This document shows, one piece after another, positions 1-6,346 of a stretch of 6,353 nucleotides of DNA. A program made the position numbers and the translations under genes. Under the pieces are notes generated by a model that searched no databases, had not been told where the DNA came from, and was given only the letters and a program-made list of their open reading frames with translations. This DNA comes from Mesorhizobium sp. (lineage in GTDB: Bacteria; Pseudomonadota; Alphaproteobacteria; Rhizobiales; Rhizobiaceae). Within the stretch, counting starts at the first letter, position 1; every line of letters begins with the position of its first letter. The stretch covers positions 1-6,353 of the forward strand of contig JAUYMV010000478.1 of the NCBI GenBank assembly GCA_030698645.1, read 5' to 3'.

Positions 1-1
1 G

Positions 2-1234
2 CGCGAGGCGGTCAACGGCCGGGAGTTCATCCGCAGCGCCGAGGAGATCCTCGGCGTGGAGATCCGGGTGCTGACCGGGCGCGAGGAGGCCTACTATTCT
101 GCGCTCGGCGTCATCTCTGGCTTCCATCCGGCCGATGGCATCGCCGGCGACCTTGGCGGCGGCAGTCTGGAACTCGTCGACGTCAAGGGCGAGGTGATCG
201 GCGGCGGCATCACCCTGCCGCTCGGCGGCCTGCGTCTCGACGACATGTCGAAAGGCTCGATCGCCGCTGCGTCCAGGATCATCCGCGACGAACTGCGGCG
301 CGCCGAAGTGCTCAAGGGCGGCGCCGGCCGGGCCTTTTATTGCGTCGGCGGAACCTGGCGCAACCTGGCCCGCCTGCACATGTATGCCACCGGCTATCCG
401 CTCGCCGTCATGCATCACTACGAGATGGACATCGCCGGCTCGGAGGCCTTCCTCAAGCAGGTGGCGCGCGGCGACATCGAGAAGATGAAGGGCATCGAGC
501 GCGTCTCCAAGAACCGCCGGGCGCTGCTCGCCTATGGCGCGGCCGTTCTGCAGGAAATCATCCGCGTCATGAAGCCCGGCCGAATCGTCGTCTCGGCGCT
601 CGGCGTGCGCGAGGGATTTCTCTATTCCCTGCTGACGCCGGCCGAGCAGCAGAGCGATCCGCTGATCACGGCGTCGGAGGAGCTCGCCTTGCTGCGCGCC
701 CGTTCGGTGACGCATGCGCACGAACTGGCCGACTGGACCGGACAGACCTTCGCCGCGTTCGGCATCGACGAGACCGAGGACGAGATGCGCTACCGGCGCG
801 CCGCCTGCCTGCTGGCCGACATCGGCTGGCGCGCCCATCCGGAATATCGCGGCTTCCAGTCGCTGAACATCATCGCGCATGCCTCGTTCATCGGCGTCGA
901 CCATCCAGGCCGCGCCTTCATCGCGCTCGCCAATCTCTATCGCCACGAGGGCATGAACGAAGACGCGGCCGCGCCCGAGATGCGGGCGCTCGCCACGCCG
1001 CGCTACGTGGAGCGTGCGCGGCTCGTCGGCGCCATGTTGCGCGTCGTCTATCTGCTGTCGGCCTCGATGCCCGGAATGATCCCCAGGCTGCGCTGGGAAA
1101 AGCGCGAGGACGGCTCGTTGTCGCTCGTCGTGCCGCGCAGCCACGCCGGCTTGGTCGGCGAACGGCCGGCCGGGCGGCTGGCCCAGCTTGGCCGCATCAC
1201 GGGCAAGACATTGTCGCTGACGATCGGCGACTGA
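2..1234 (+). CDS. ppx: Ppx/GppA family exopolyphosphatase, 5'-truncated by window edge
   Basis: Ppx/GppA enzymes release phosphate from the ends of polyphosphate or hydrolyse pppGpp to ppGpp in the cytoplasm. The open frame runs from base 2 without a stop, and the first 18 codons already read as family sequence (REAVNGREFI..AEEILG). The GTG at 56 is therefore not the start, and roughly 80-110 residues are missing upstream, including the first phosphate-binding loop of the actin-like fold. Visible residues number 410. The TGREEA stretch (about residues 25-30) carries the glutamate equivalent to the presumed catalytic base. The second phosphate loop GDLGGGS is at 49-55. An alpha-helical HD-like C-terminal region follows from about residue 235, with LLADIGW and IAHASFIGVDHPGR inside it. 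The gene ends in TGA and meets rnd tail to tail after 16 bases. Polyphosphatase versus pppGpp phosphatase cannot be settled from sequence alone. The family call is firm. Confidence 0.93.
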   Translation, partial: REAVNGREFIRSAEEILGVEIRVLTGREEAYYSALGVISGFHPADGIAGDLGGGSLELVDVKGEVIGGGITLPLGGLRLDDMSKGSIAAASRIIRDELRRAEVLKGGAGRAFYCVGGTWRNLARLHMYATGYPLAVMHHYEMDIAGSEAFLKQVARGDIEKMKGIERVSKNRRALLAYGAAVLQEIIRVMKPGRIVVSALGVREGFLYSLLTPAEQQSDPLITASEELALLRARSVTHAHELADWTGQTFAAFGIDETEDEMRYRRAACLLADIGWRAHPEYRGFQSLNIIAHASFIGVDHPGRAFIALANLYRHEGMNEDAAAPEMRALATPRYVERARLVGAMLRVVYLLSASMPGMIPRLRWEKREDGSLSLVVPRSHAGLVGERPAGRLAQLGRITGKTLSLTIGD

Positions 1235-1250
1235 GCCGGGCGCTGCCCGG
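1235..1250. terminator. GC-rich hairpin between convergent ppx and rnd, possible bidirectional terminator
   Basis: A perfect 6-bp inverted repeat, CCGGGC (1236-1241) and GCCCGG (1245-1250) with a GCT loop, fills the whole gap between the ppx TGA and the rnd TGA. A stem between two convergent stop codons is well placed to separate the transcripts in both directions. No T-run follows on either strand, so it is not a textbook intrinsic terminator. It may instead stall polymerase, block 3' exonucleases, or need Rho. Confidence 0.4.
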
Positions 1251-2408
1251 TCAGGCGATGGTGTCGAACACGCCGATCCGGCGGTTGTGGAAGCGGATCG
1301 ACAGTTCGCCGCGGATCAGCTTCAGCGCCTTGTCGCCAAAAACCTCGCGCCGCCAGCCGGACAATGCCGCCACGTCGGCGCTTTCGCCCTCCGCCGCGAT
1401 GCGTTCGAGGTCGTCGCTGTTGGCGACCACCTTCGGCGCGACGCCTTCGGTTTCGGCGACGATCCGCAGCAGCACCTTGAGCAGTTCGGCCGCCGCATTG
1501 GTGCCCTCGCTGGTCTGCGCCTGGCGGGGGATTTTCGGCAGATCTTCCTTCGGCAGGTCGAGCGCCGCGTTGACCGCGGCGAGCATGCCGGTGGCCGCCG
1601 ACGAGCGCTCCCAGCCCTTGGGCGTCGAGCGCAGGCGCGCCAGCGCCGTTGCGTCGCGCGGCTGCTGCTGGGCGATCTCGTAGATCGCGTCGTCCTTCAG
1701 CACCCGTCCGCGCGGCACGTTGCGCTCGCGCGCCTCGCGCTCGCGCCAGGCGGCGACATGCTGCAGCACCGCCAGCTCGATCGGCTTGCGCAGCCGCATC
1801 TTGAGCCGCGTCCAGGCGTTCTCCGGATGCAAATCGTAGGTCTCGCGCGAGGTCAGCACCTCCATCTCCTCGTTCAGCCAGTGGGCTCGGCCTTCGCGCT
1901 CCAGCTCGGCCTTCAGGTGCCGGTAGACCTCGATGAGATAGGTGACGTCGGCGAGCGCATAGACCAGCTGCTTTTCCGACAGCGGCCGGTGCCGCCAGTC
2001 GGTGAAGCGCGACGACTTGTCGAGCTGCGTGCCCGTGATGCGCTGGACGAGCTGGTCGTAGGAGACGCTGTCGCCGAAGCCGCAGACCATCGCCGCAACC
2101 TGGGTGTCGAACACCGGATGCGGGATCAGCCCGCCCATGTGGAAGACGATTTCGATGTCCTGCCTGGCGGCGTGGAACACCTTGAGGACCGTTTCATTGG
2201 CCATCAGCGCGAAGAACGGCGCAAGGTCGAGGCCTGGCGCCAGCGGATCGATCAGCGCCTCGACGCCGGGCGCCGCCATCTGGATCAGGCAGAGCTCCGG
2301 CCAGAACGTCGTCTCGCGGATGAACTCGGTATCGATGGTCACGAAATCCGAGGCGGCCAGCGCGGCCAGGGCGGTCTCGAGTTCCTTCTGGGTCGTGATC
2401 AAATGCAT
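1251..2408 (-). CDS. rnd: Ribonuclease D
   Basis: RNase D is a cytoplasmic 3'-to-5' exoribonuclease that trims tRNA precursors and other structured RNAs using two metal ions. The 385-residue length is normal for the family. All five DEDD-y catalytic residues are present: D26 and E28 in the DTEF motif (Exo I), D83 in FHAARQD (Exo II), and Y149 with D153 in YALADVTYL (Exo III). These match E. coli D28, E30, D85, Y151 and D155 closely. A linker with PENAWTRLK (194-202) leads into an HRDC domain at about 209-288, which contains NVPRGRVLKDD. A further C-terminal helical part ends with an LSGWRREVFG stretch. The ATG at 2408 is chosen because the nuclease fold begins immediately after it; the Shine-Dalgarno match is weak. 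The MFS gene lies 94 bases upstream on the same strand, so co-transcription is possible. Confidence 0.97.
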   Translation of the reverse strand: MHLITTQKELETALAALAASDFVTIDTEFIRETTFWPELCLIQMAAPGVEALIDPLAPGLDLAPFFALMANETVLKVFHAARQDIEIVFHMGGLIPHPVFDTQVAAMVCGFGDSVSYDQLVQRITGTQLDKSSRFTDWRHRPLSEKQLVYALADVTYLIEVYRHLKAELEREGRAHWLNEEMEVLTSRETYDLHPENAWTRLKMRLRKPIELAVLQHVAAWREREARERNVPRGRVLKDDAIYEIAQQQPRDATALARLRSTPKGWERSSAATGMLAAVNAALDLPKEDLPKIPRQAQTSEGTNAAAELLKVLLRIVAETEGVAPKVVANSDDLERIAAEGESADVAALSGWRREVFGDKALKLIRGELSIRFHNRRIGVFDTIA

Positions 2409-2445
2409 CTGGTGTCTTCGGACAGATCTGCGGGCGTGAAAAGAT

Positions 2446-2462
2446 GACTGTCCTTTTCAGTC
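2446..2462 (-). terminator. Small hairpin between MFS gene and rnd, weak terminator candidate
   Basis: On the minus strand GACTG, a 7-base A-rich loop and CAGTC form a 5-bp stem followed by ATCTTTT. It sits about 40 bases past the MFS stop and 37 bases ahead of the rnd ATG. The stem is short and the T-run is interrupted, so termination would be leaky at best. It could equally be a feature of the rnd leader, or chance. Confidence 0.22.
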
Positions 2463-2502
2463 CGCGCGGCTTTCGTCAAGCGCTGCGGGCGGCGCACACC
2501 TT

Positions 2503-3738
2503 TCAGGACTTGCCGCGACCGTCGCGCCGGCCGGTCAGCCGGGCAAACATCGGCGAGGTCCGCAGCAGCGCGATGAAACGGCCGCGCCGCTCGGCCGGGA
2601 CGCCGGAGCGCGCCAGCATCCGGTAGAGAATGATCAGGATGAAGATCACGTAGATGACGACCATGAAGCCGAACAGGCCGGACGGGCCGAAGCGCTGCAT
2701 CGACCAGGAGGCAGCAAGCGGGCCGCCGATCGCCCCGAACGAGTAGAACAGCATCAGCGCCGCGTTGACGACGACGAAGTCGCCCTTGCCGGCCCGGTCG
2801 TTGGCATGGGCGGCGCAGAGCGAGAAGAGCGGCATGGCGAAGGAGCCGAAGACGAAGACGAGCGCGAAGTTGGTCAGCGGCCGGCTGCCGGCGAACAGCA
2901 CGAGCGCGAGCGCGGCCGCCAGCGCCACCATCGTGGTCAGGAGCAGGGTCAGCCGCCGATCCCAGCGGTCGGAGAGATAGCCCAGCGGATACTGCATGAC
3001 CGCCCCGCCGATGATGCCGACGCTGATGAAGGTGACGACGTCGGTCACCGACATGCCGAGCTGCTCGGCATAGACCGGCGACAGCGTGCGGAAGGCGCTG
3101 TTGGTGACGCCGACCGCGATGCAGCCGATACAGCCGAGCGGCGAGATGCGCCAGACGCGCACGAAGTCGAGCTTGACCGCGTCGGGCGCCACCGGGTTCG
3201 AGCGGTCGCCGAGCGACACCGGCACCAGCGACAGCGTGATGAGGATCGACATGATGGCGAAGATGGCGAACCCGTCCGCGCCGACCACCGGGATGATGAA
3301 CTGCGCGCCGGTCACCGAGCCGATGTCGACCATGCGGTAGACGGCGAGCACGCGGGCCCGGCTCTCGTTGGAGACGCCGGAGTTGAGCCAGCTCTCCATC
3401 ACTGTGAAGAGGCCGGCGAAGCAGAAGCCCGAGACGAAGCGGATGCCGGACCAGACGACCGGGTCGATGGCGAGCACCAGCACGAGCGTGCTGGCCGACG
3501 CGATGGCCGCGAGGGCCGCGAAGGACCGCACGTGGCCGACCGACTTCATGATGCGCGTGATGGCCAGGCAGCCGAGCAGGAAGCCGGCGAAATAGAAGGT
3601 GCCCATGACGCCGATCGTCGACGGCGCGAAACCCTCCTGCGCGCCGCGCAGCGCGATCAGCGTTCCCTGCAAGCCGTTGCCGCCGAGCAGGATGCCGGCG
3701 GCAAGCAGAAGCGGAATCATGGGGCGGATGGAGTTCAA
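2503..3738 (-). CDS. MFS transporter, YcaD-like, 12 transmembrane helices
   Basis: This is an inner-membrane major facilitator superfamily protein; its substrate cannot be told from sequence. With the TTG at 3738 as start it has 411 residues and about 12 hydrophobic helices: roughly 7-28, 40-63, 72-92, 95-118, 135-153, 156-175, 200-219, 233-252, 263-283, 287-310, 322-345 and 354-375. A polar central loop lies at 176-198 and a basic cytoplasmic tail at 375-411. The MESWLN motif near 114-119, followed by RARVLAVYRM, is the pattern of the YcaD-like MFS group. A motif-A-like GYLSDRWDRR follows helix 8. The start is uncertain: TTG 3738 keeps a short NSIRPM lead-in that I recall in relatives; ATG 3720 begins directly at helix 1; ATG 3795 and 3840 would add an arginine- and proline-rich extension that looks non-coding. 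None of the four has a convincing Shine-Dalgarno sequence. It is divergent from parD and precedes rnd. Confidence 0.92.
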   Translation of the reverse strand: MNSIRPMIPLLLAAGILLGGNGLQGTLIALRGAQEGFAPSTIGVMGTFYFAGFLLGCLAITRIMKSVGHVRSFAALAAIASASTLVLVLAIDPVVWSGIRFVSGFCFAGLFTVMESWLNSGVSNESRARVLAVYRMVDIGSVTGAQFIIPVVGADGFAIFAIMSILITLSLVPVSLGDRSNPVAPDAVKLDFVRVWRISPLGCIGCIAVGVTNSAFRTLSPVYAEQLGMSVTDVVTFISVGIIGGAVMQYPLGYLSDRWDRRLTLLLTTMVALAAALALVLFAGSRPLTNFALVFVFGSFAMPLFSLCAAHANDRAGKGDFVVVNAALMLFYSFGAIGGPLAASWSMQRFGPSGLFGFMVVIYVIFILIILYRMLARSGVPAERRGRFIALLRTSPMFARLTGRRDGRGKS

Positions 3739-3787
3739 GGCGGGCTCGGCGCGCGATTCGCTTCCTGTATAGGGCGCAAGCCGCAGG

Positions 3788-3807
3788 GGCGCCATGCGCC
3801 AAGGCGC
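3788..3807. repeat. Two overlapping short palindromes in the divergent MFS/parD region
   Basis: GGCGC (3788-3792), CAT, GCGCC (3796-3800), AA, GGCGC (3803-3807) form two inverted repeats that share the middle arm. They lie about 34 bases upstream of the candidate parD -35 box and just upstream of the favoured MFS start. They could be an operator for a dimeric regulator such as the ribbon-helix-helix protein ParD. Five-base GC arms also arise easily by chance in DNA of this composition. Confidence 0.25.
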
Positions 3808-3840
3808 GACCCGGCTGGTCCAGACGAGACGGACGGGCAT

Positions 3841-3868
3841 TTGCGGCGAAACGCGATCTTGCTAGAAT
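3841..3868 (+). promoter_or_regulatory. Candidate promoter of parDE
   Basis: TTGCGG (3841-3846) and TAGAAT (3863-3868) are separated by 16 bases. The -10 box matches five of six sigma-70 consensus positions and is one of the more AT-rich spots here; the -35 box matches mainly in TTG. Transcription would start near 3875, giving a leader of about 14 bases before the parD ATG at 3889. ParD antitoxins usually repress their own promoter, so binding near here would be expected. Confidence 0.45.
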
Positions 3869-3878
3869 GCCGTCCGAT

Positions 3879-3883
3879 GGAGG
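3879..3883 (+). promoter_or_regulatory. Ribosome binding site that fixes the parD start
   Basis: GGAGG lies five bases ahead of the ATG at 3889. It overlaps the last base of an earlier in-frame ATG at 3877, which has no such site and would sit almost at the predicted transcript start. This favours 3889. Confidence 0.7.
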
Positions 3884-3888
3884 CTCGC

Positions 3889-4161
3889 ATGGACACCCTG
3901 ACAGTATCCCTGCCGGACACGATGAAGGACTGGATCGAGGCGCAGGTCGAGGACGGCACATATGCGTCCGCCAGCGACTATGTTTCGGACCTCATCCGCC
4001 GCGACCAGGAAGACCGGAGCCGCGATCACGAGGAGCGGCTGGAGGAGATCCGCCGCATCGTGGACGAGGCGGATGCGGGTGGCGTGGTCGACTATGATGG
4101 CGACGCCCTTTTTGCCGAGGCAGTGGCGATCACGAAGGCTCGCGGGACATTCCGTGAGTAG
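3889..4161 (+). CDS. parD: ParD-family ribbon-helix-helix antitoxin
   Basis: This is the antitoxin of a type II toxin-antitoxin pair. It binds and neutralises the ParE toxin and normally represses its own operon. The 90-residue protein starts with a beta strand (TLTVSLP, residues 3-9), then helix A (10-22), a GTYASASDYV turn (23-32) and helix B (30-42), which is the standard RHH DNA-binding fold in which two chains pair their strands. Residues 43-90 are charged and helical (DHEERLEEIRRIVDEADAGG) and end in ALFAEAVAITKARG; this part would be disordered alone and wrap around the toxin. The start follows a strong GGAGG. The stop overlaps the parE start by eight bases, so translation is probably coupled. 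The family is clear from the fold pattern and its partner; the exact subfamily is not. Confidence 0.92.
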   Translation: MDTLTVSLPDTMKDWIEAQVEDGTYASASDYVSDLIRRDQEDRSRDHEERLEEIRRIVDEADAGGVVDYDGDALFAEAVAITKARGTFRE

Positions 4162-4444
4162 GTTCACCGTCTCGCCGCGCGCGCGTGGGCAGCTGCGGGA
4201 CATCTACATTTTTGGCATCGCCCGGTTCGGCATGGACCAGGCCGAACGATACCGCAGCGGTTTAGAAGACTGCTTCGCCATACTGGCCCGGCATCCGCGC
4301 GCGGGCCGGCTGTCGCCCTCGGTGCGCAAGGGCGTGCGGCGGCATGAGCATGCCAGCCATGTCATCCTCTACCGCGAGACCTCCGACGGCATCGTCATTC
4401 TCGCCGTGCTGCACCCGCGCCAGCTGCGCGGACTGAAGCTCTAA
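4154..4444 (+). CDS. parE: ParE-family toxin (RelE/ParE superfamily)
   Basis: This is the toxin partner of the upstream ParD. Several characterised ParE proteins poison DNA gyrase, while other RelE/ParE members cleave mRNA; sequence alone does not prove the target here. The 96-residue length is typical. The order fits the family: an N-terminal strand (FTVSPRAR, 4-11), a helical pair (about 11-46, with AERYRSGLEDCF), then HPRAGR (47-52), KGVRRHEHASHVILYR (59-74) and a final strand with GIVILAVLHPRQ (79-90). The closing HVI-YR and VLH-R motifs are the strongest family marks. The start is taken as GTG 4154, four codons before the strand and eight bases inside parD; no strong ribosome site precedes it, consistent with coupling to parD. 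The frame is intact with no truncation, so the toxin is probably functional or recently so. No terminator is visible before aspS. Confidence 0.92.
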   Translation: MSRFTVSPRARGQLRDIYIFGIARFGMDQAERYRSGLEDCFAILARHPRAGRLSPSVRKGVRRHEHASHVILYRETSDGIVILAVLHPRQLRGLKL

Positions 4445-4456
4445 ACCTTCGCCGCC

Positions 4457-4486
4457 TTGACAAAGCACGGCTCGCATGCGCTTTTC
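4457..4486 (+). promoter_or_regulatory. Candidate aspS promoter
   Basis: A perfect TTGACA -35 box (4457-4462, within CCTTGACA) begins 12 bases after the parE stop. The matching -10 is poor: GCTTTT or CTTTTC at spacings of 17 or 18. Alphaproteobacterial promoters often keep a good -35 with a loose -10, so this is plausible. The transcript would start near 4492 and have a leader of about 55 bases. Confidence 0.45.
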
Positions 4487-4487
4487 C

Positions 4488-4520
4488 GGCCGATTTTTCG
4501 GGCCAGCTCCGGTTCGGCCC
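4488..4520 (+). promoter_or_regulatory. Two mutually exclusive hairpins in the aspS leader
   Basis: GGCCGA (4488-4493) can pair with TCGGGCC (4498-4504) around a TTTT loop with one bulged G. Alternatively GGGCC (4500-4504) can pair with GGCCC (4516-4520) around an 11-base loop. Both use 4500-4504, so only one can form at a time. This could be a simple RNA switch or attenuator, but there is no terminal T-run, no conserved T-box element that I recognise, and GC-rich DNA forms such pairs often. Confidence 0.25.
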
Positions 4521-4535
4521 CGACCCCAAAAACAC

Positions 4536-4540
4536 AGGAA
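4536..4540 (+). promoter_or_regulatory. Ribosome binding site that fixes the aspS start
   Basis: AGGAA lies six bases ahead of the ATG at 4547. The frame is open further upstream, to a TTG at 4457 that coincides with the -35 box, but the added 30 residues look nothing like AspRS. The start at 4547 is therefore well supported. Confidence 0.75.
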
Positions 4541-4546
4541 AACGCC

Positions 4547-6337
4547 ATGCACCGCTACCGCAGCCATACCTGCGCCGCCCTCCGCAAGTCGGATGTCGGC
4601 ACGTCCGTCCGCCTGTCGGGCTGGGTACACCGCGTGCGCGACCATGGCGGGCTGCTGTTCATCGACCTGCGCGACCACTACGGCCTGACGCAGATCGTCG
4701 CCGACCCGGATTCGCCGGCCTTCAAGGTGGCCGAGACGGTGCGCGGCGAATGGGTCATCCGGGTCGATGGCGAGGTCAAGGCGCGGTTTGCCGACGCCGT
4801 CAACGCCAACCTCGATACCGGAGAGATCGAGATCTTCGCCAAGGAGATCGAGGTCCTGTCGACGGCGAAGGAACTGCCGCTGCCGGTATTCGGCGAGCCG
4901 GACTATCCCGAGGACATCCGCCTCAAATACCGCTTCCTGGATCTCCGCCGCGACACGCTGCACAAGAACATCATGCAGCGGACGAAGATCATCCGCGAGA
5001 TGCGCCGGCAGATGGAAGATGCCGGGTTCACGGAGTTTTCGACGCCGATCCTGACCGCGTCGAGCCCGGAAGGCGCGCGCGACTTCCTGGTGCCGTCGCG
5101 CATCCATCCCGGAAAATTCTATGCCCTGCCGCAGGCGCCGCAGCAATACAAGCAGCTCATCATGATGTCGGGCTTCGACCGCTACTTCCAGATCGCGCCC
5201 TGCTTCCGCGACGAAGACCCCCGCGCCGACCGGCTGCCGGGAGAATTCTACCAGCTCGATCTGGAGATGAGCTTCGTCGAGCAGGACGACGTGCTGGCGA
5301 CCATGGAGCCGGTCATGCGCGGCGTCTTCGAGACCTTCGCCGAGGGCAAGCCGGTGACGCAGAAATTCCGCCGCATCGCCTATGACGAGGCGATGCGCAA
5401 ATACGGCTCCGACAAGCCCGACCTGCGCAACCCGATCGAGATGCAGGACGTCTCGGAGCATTTCCGCGGCTCCGGCTTCAAGGTCTTCGCCGGGATTCTG
5501 GCGAACGACCCGAAGGCGCAGATCTGGGCGATCCCGGCCAAGACCGGCGGCTCCAGAGCCTTCTGCGACCGCATGAACGCGTGGGCTCAAGGGGAGGGCC
5601 AGCCGGGGCTCGGCTACATCTTCTGGCGCACGGAAAACGATAAGCTGGATGCCGCCGGGCCGCTGGCGAAAAACATCGGCGAGGAGCGCACCGAGGCGAT
5701 CCGGACCCAGATGGGCCTGGACGCGGGCGACGCCTGCTTCTTCGTCGCCGGCGACCCGGCGAAGTTCGTCTCGTTCGCGGGTGCTGCCCGGACGCGGGCT
5801 GGCGAGGAGCTGAACCTCGTCGACCGCGAGCGCTTCGAGCTGTGCTGGATCGTCGACTTCCCGTTCTTCGAATGGGACGAGGACAACAAGAAGATCGACT
5901 TCGCGCACAACCCGTTCTCCATGCCGCAGGGCGGCATCGAGGCCTTGAACGGTGCCGAGCCGCTCGGCATCAAGGCGTTCCAGTACGACATGGTCTGCAA
6001 CGGCTTCGAGATCGCGTCGGGCGGCATCCGCAACCACCTGCCCGACACGATGGTCAAGGCCTTCGAGATGGTCGGCCTGTCGCGCGAGACGGTCGAGGAA
6101 CGCTTCGGCGGCCTCTACCGCGCCTTCCAGTACGGCGCGCCGCCGCATGGCGGCATGGCGGCCGGCGTCGACCGGGTGGTCATGCTCTTGGTCGGCGCGA
6201 AGAACCTGCGCGAGATCACCATGTTCCCGATGAACCAGCAGGCCTACGATCTGCTGATGGCCGCGCCGTCCGAAGTCGGCCCGACCCAGCTCAACGAGCT
6301 GTCGCTGCGCGTCGTCGCGCCGAAGCCGAAAGGGTAG
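4547..6337 (+). CDS. aspS: Aspartyl-tRNA synthetase, bacterial type, probably non-discriminating
   Basis: AspRS attaches aspartate to tRNA in the cytoplasm, using ATP. The 596-residue length is normal for the bacterial type. An OB-fold anticodon-binding domain fills about residues 1-110 ([13 protein letters not shown] at 23-35). The class II catalytic core begins near [11 protein letters not shown] (145 on, motif 1 region), includes [20 protein letters not shown], and has motif 2 [10 protein letters not shown] at 220-229. A GAD insertion domain lies at roughly 306-415. The core resumes with FAHNPFSMP (452 on) and [10 protein letters not shown] (486-495), and motif 3 [11 protein letters not shown] contains D542 and R543. 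H33 in RDHGG aligns with His31 of the Pseudomonas aeruginosa enzyme, where E. coli has leucine; that histidine marks non-discriminating enzymes, which also charge tRNA-Asn for repair by GatCAB. parDE lies just upstream on the same strand. The product call is certain; the tRNA specificity is inferred. Confidence 0.98.
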   Translation: MHRYRSHTCAALRKSDVGTSVRLSGWVHRVRDHGGLLFIDLRDHYGLTQIVADPDSPAFKVAETVRGEWVIRVDGEVKARFADAVNANLDTGEIEIFAKEIEVLSTAKELPLPVFGEPDYPEDIRLKYRFLDLRRDTLHKNIMQRTKIIREMRRQMEDAGFTEFSTPILTASSPEGARDFLVPSRIHPGKFYALPQAPQQYKQLIMMSGFDRYFQIAPCFRDEDPRADRLPGEFYQLDLEMSFVEQDDVLATMEPVMRGVFETFAEGKPVTQKFRRIAYDEAMRKYGSDKPDLRNPIEMQDVSEHFRGSGFKVFAGILANDPKAQIWAIPAKTGGSRAFCDRMNAWAQGEGQPGLGYIFWRTENDKLDAAGPLAKNIGEERTEAIRTQMGLDAGDACFFVAGDPAKFVSFAGAARTRAGEELNLVDRERFELCWIVDFPFFEWDEDNKKIDFAHNPFSMPQGGIEALNGAEPLGIKAFQYDMVCNGFEIASGGIRNHLPDTMVKAFEMVGLSRETVEERFGGLYRAFQYGAPPHGGMAAGVDRVVMLLVGAKNLREITMFPMNQQAYDLLMAAPSEVGPTQLNELSLRVVAPKPKG

Positions 6338-6346
6338 GGGCTTTTT
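6323..6346 (+). terminator. Possible weak intrinsic terminator overlapping the aspS stop
   Basis: AAGCC (6323-6327) can pair with GGCTT (6339-6343) around an 11-base loop containing the aspS TAG, and the 3' arm runs into TTTTT (6342-6346). The stem is short and the window ends seven bases later, so a better terminator may lie beyond it. Confidence 0.28.

Noticed and set aside
56..58. GTG as the ppx start
   Set aside because: The 18 codons before it already read as Ppx sequence with no stop, so the gene continues beyond the window edge.
340..1683. Plus-strand frame spanning the ends of ppx and rnd
   Set aside because: It lies in another frame of ppx and then antisense to rnd; the composition is arginine/alanine-rich noise, and it crosses the hairpin between the two genes.
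2474..2479. TTGACG on the minus strand as a -35 box for rnd
   Set aside because: No acceptable -10 box lies 16-18 bases downstream, so a separate rnd promoter here is not supported.
2806..3888. Long plus-strand open frame running through the MFS gene into parD
   Set aside because: The part before 3889 is antisense to the MFS gene, is full of R, D, E, H and A repeats, and resembles no protein; only the parD portion is real, with its own ribosome site.
2399..3961. Minus-strand 520-codon frame over the MFS gene
   Set aside because: It is an out-of-frame shadow of the MFS coding sequence, with no hydrophobic helices and an R/A/H-rich composition.
3862..4203. Minus-strand 113-codon frame opposite parD
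   Set aside because: It is antisense to parD and overlaps the parD promoter and start; no family match is visible and no ribosome site supports it.
4457..4546. 30-residue N-terminal extension of AspRS from TTG 4457
   Set aside because: The TTG is part of a perfect -35 box, the extension is unlike AspRS, and ATG 4547 has a well-spaced AGGAA.
4262..6148. Open frame of 628 codons on the minus strand across aspS
   Set aside because: It is wholly antisense to a certain AspRS gene, has low-complexity composition (rich in R, A, V, D, H, L), no recognisable domain, and is explained by high-GC codon usage.
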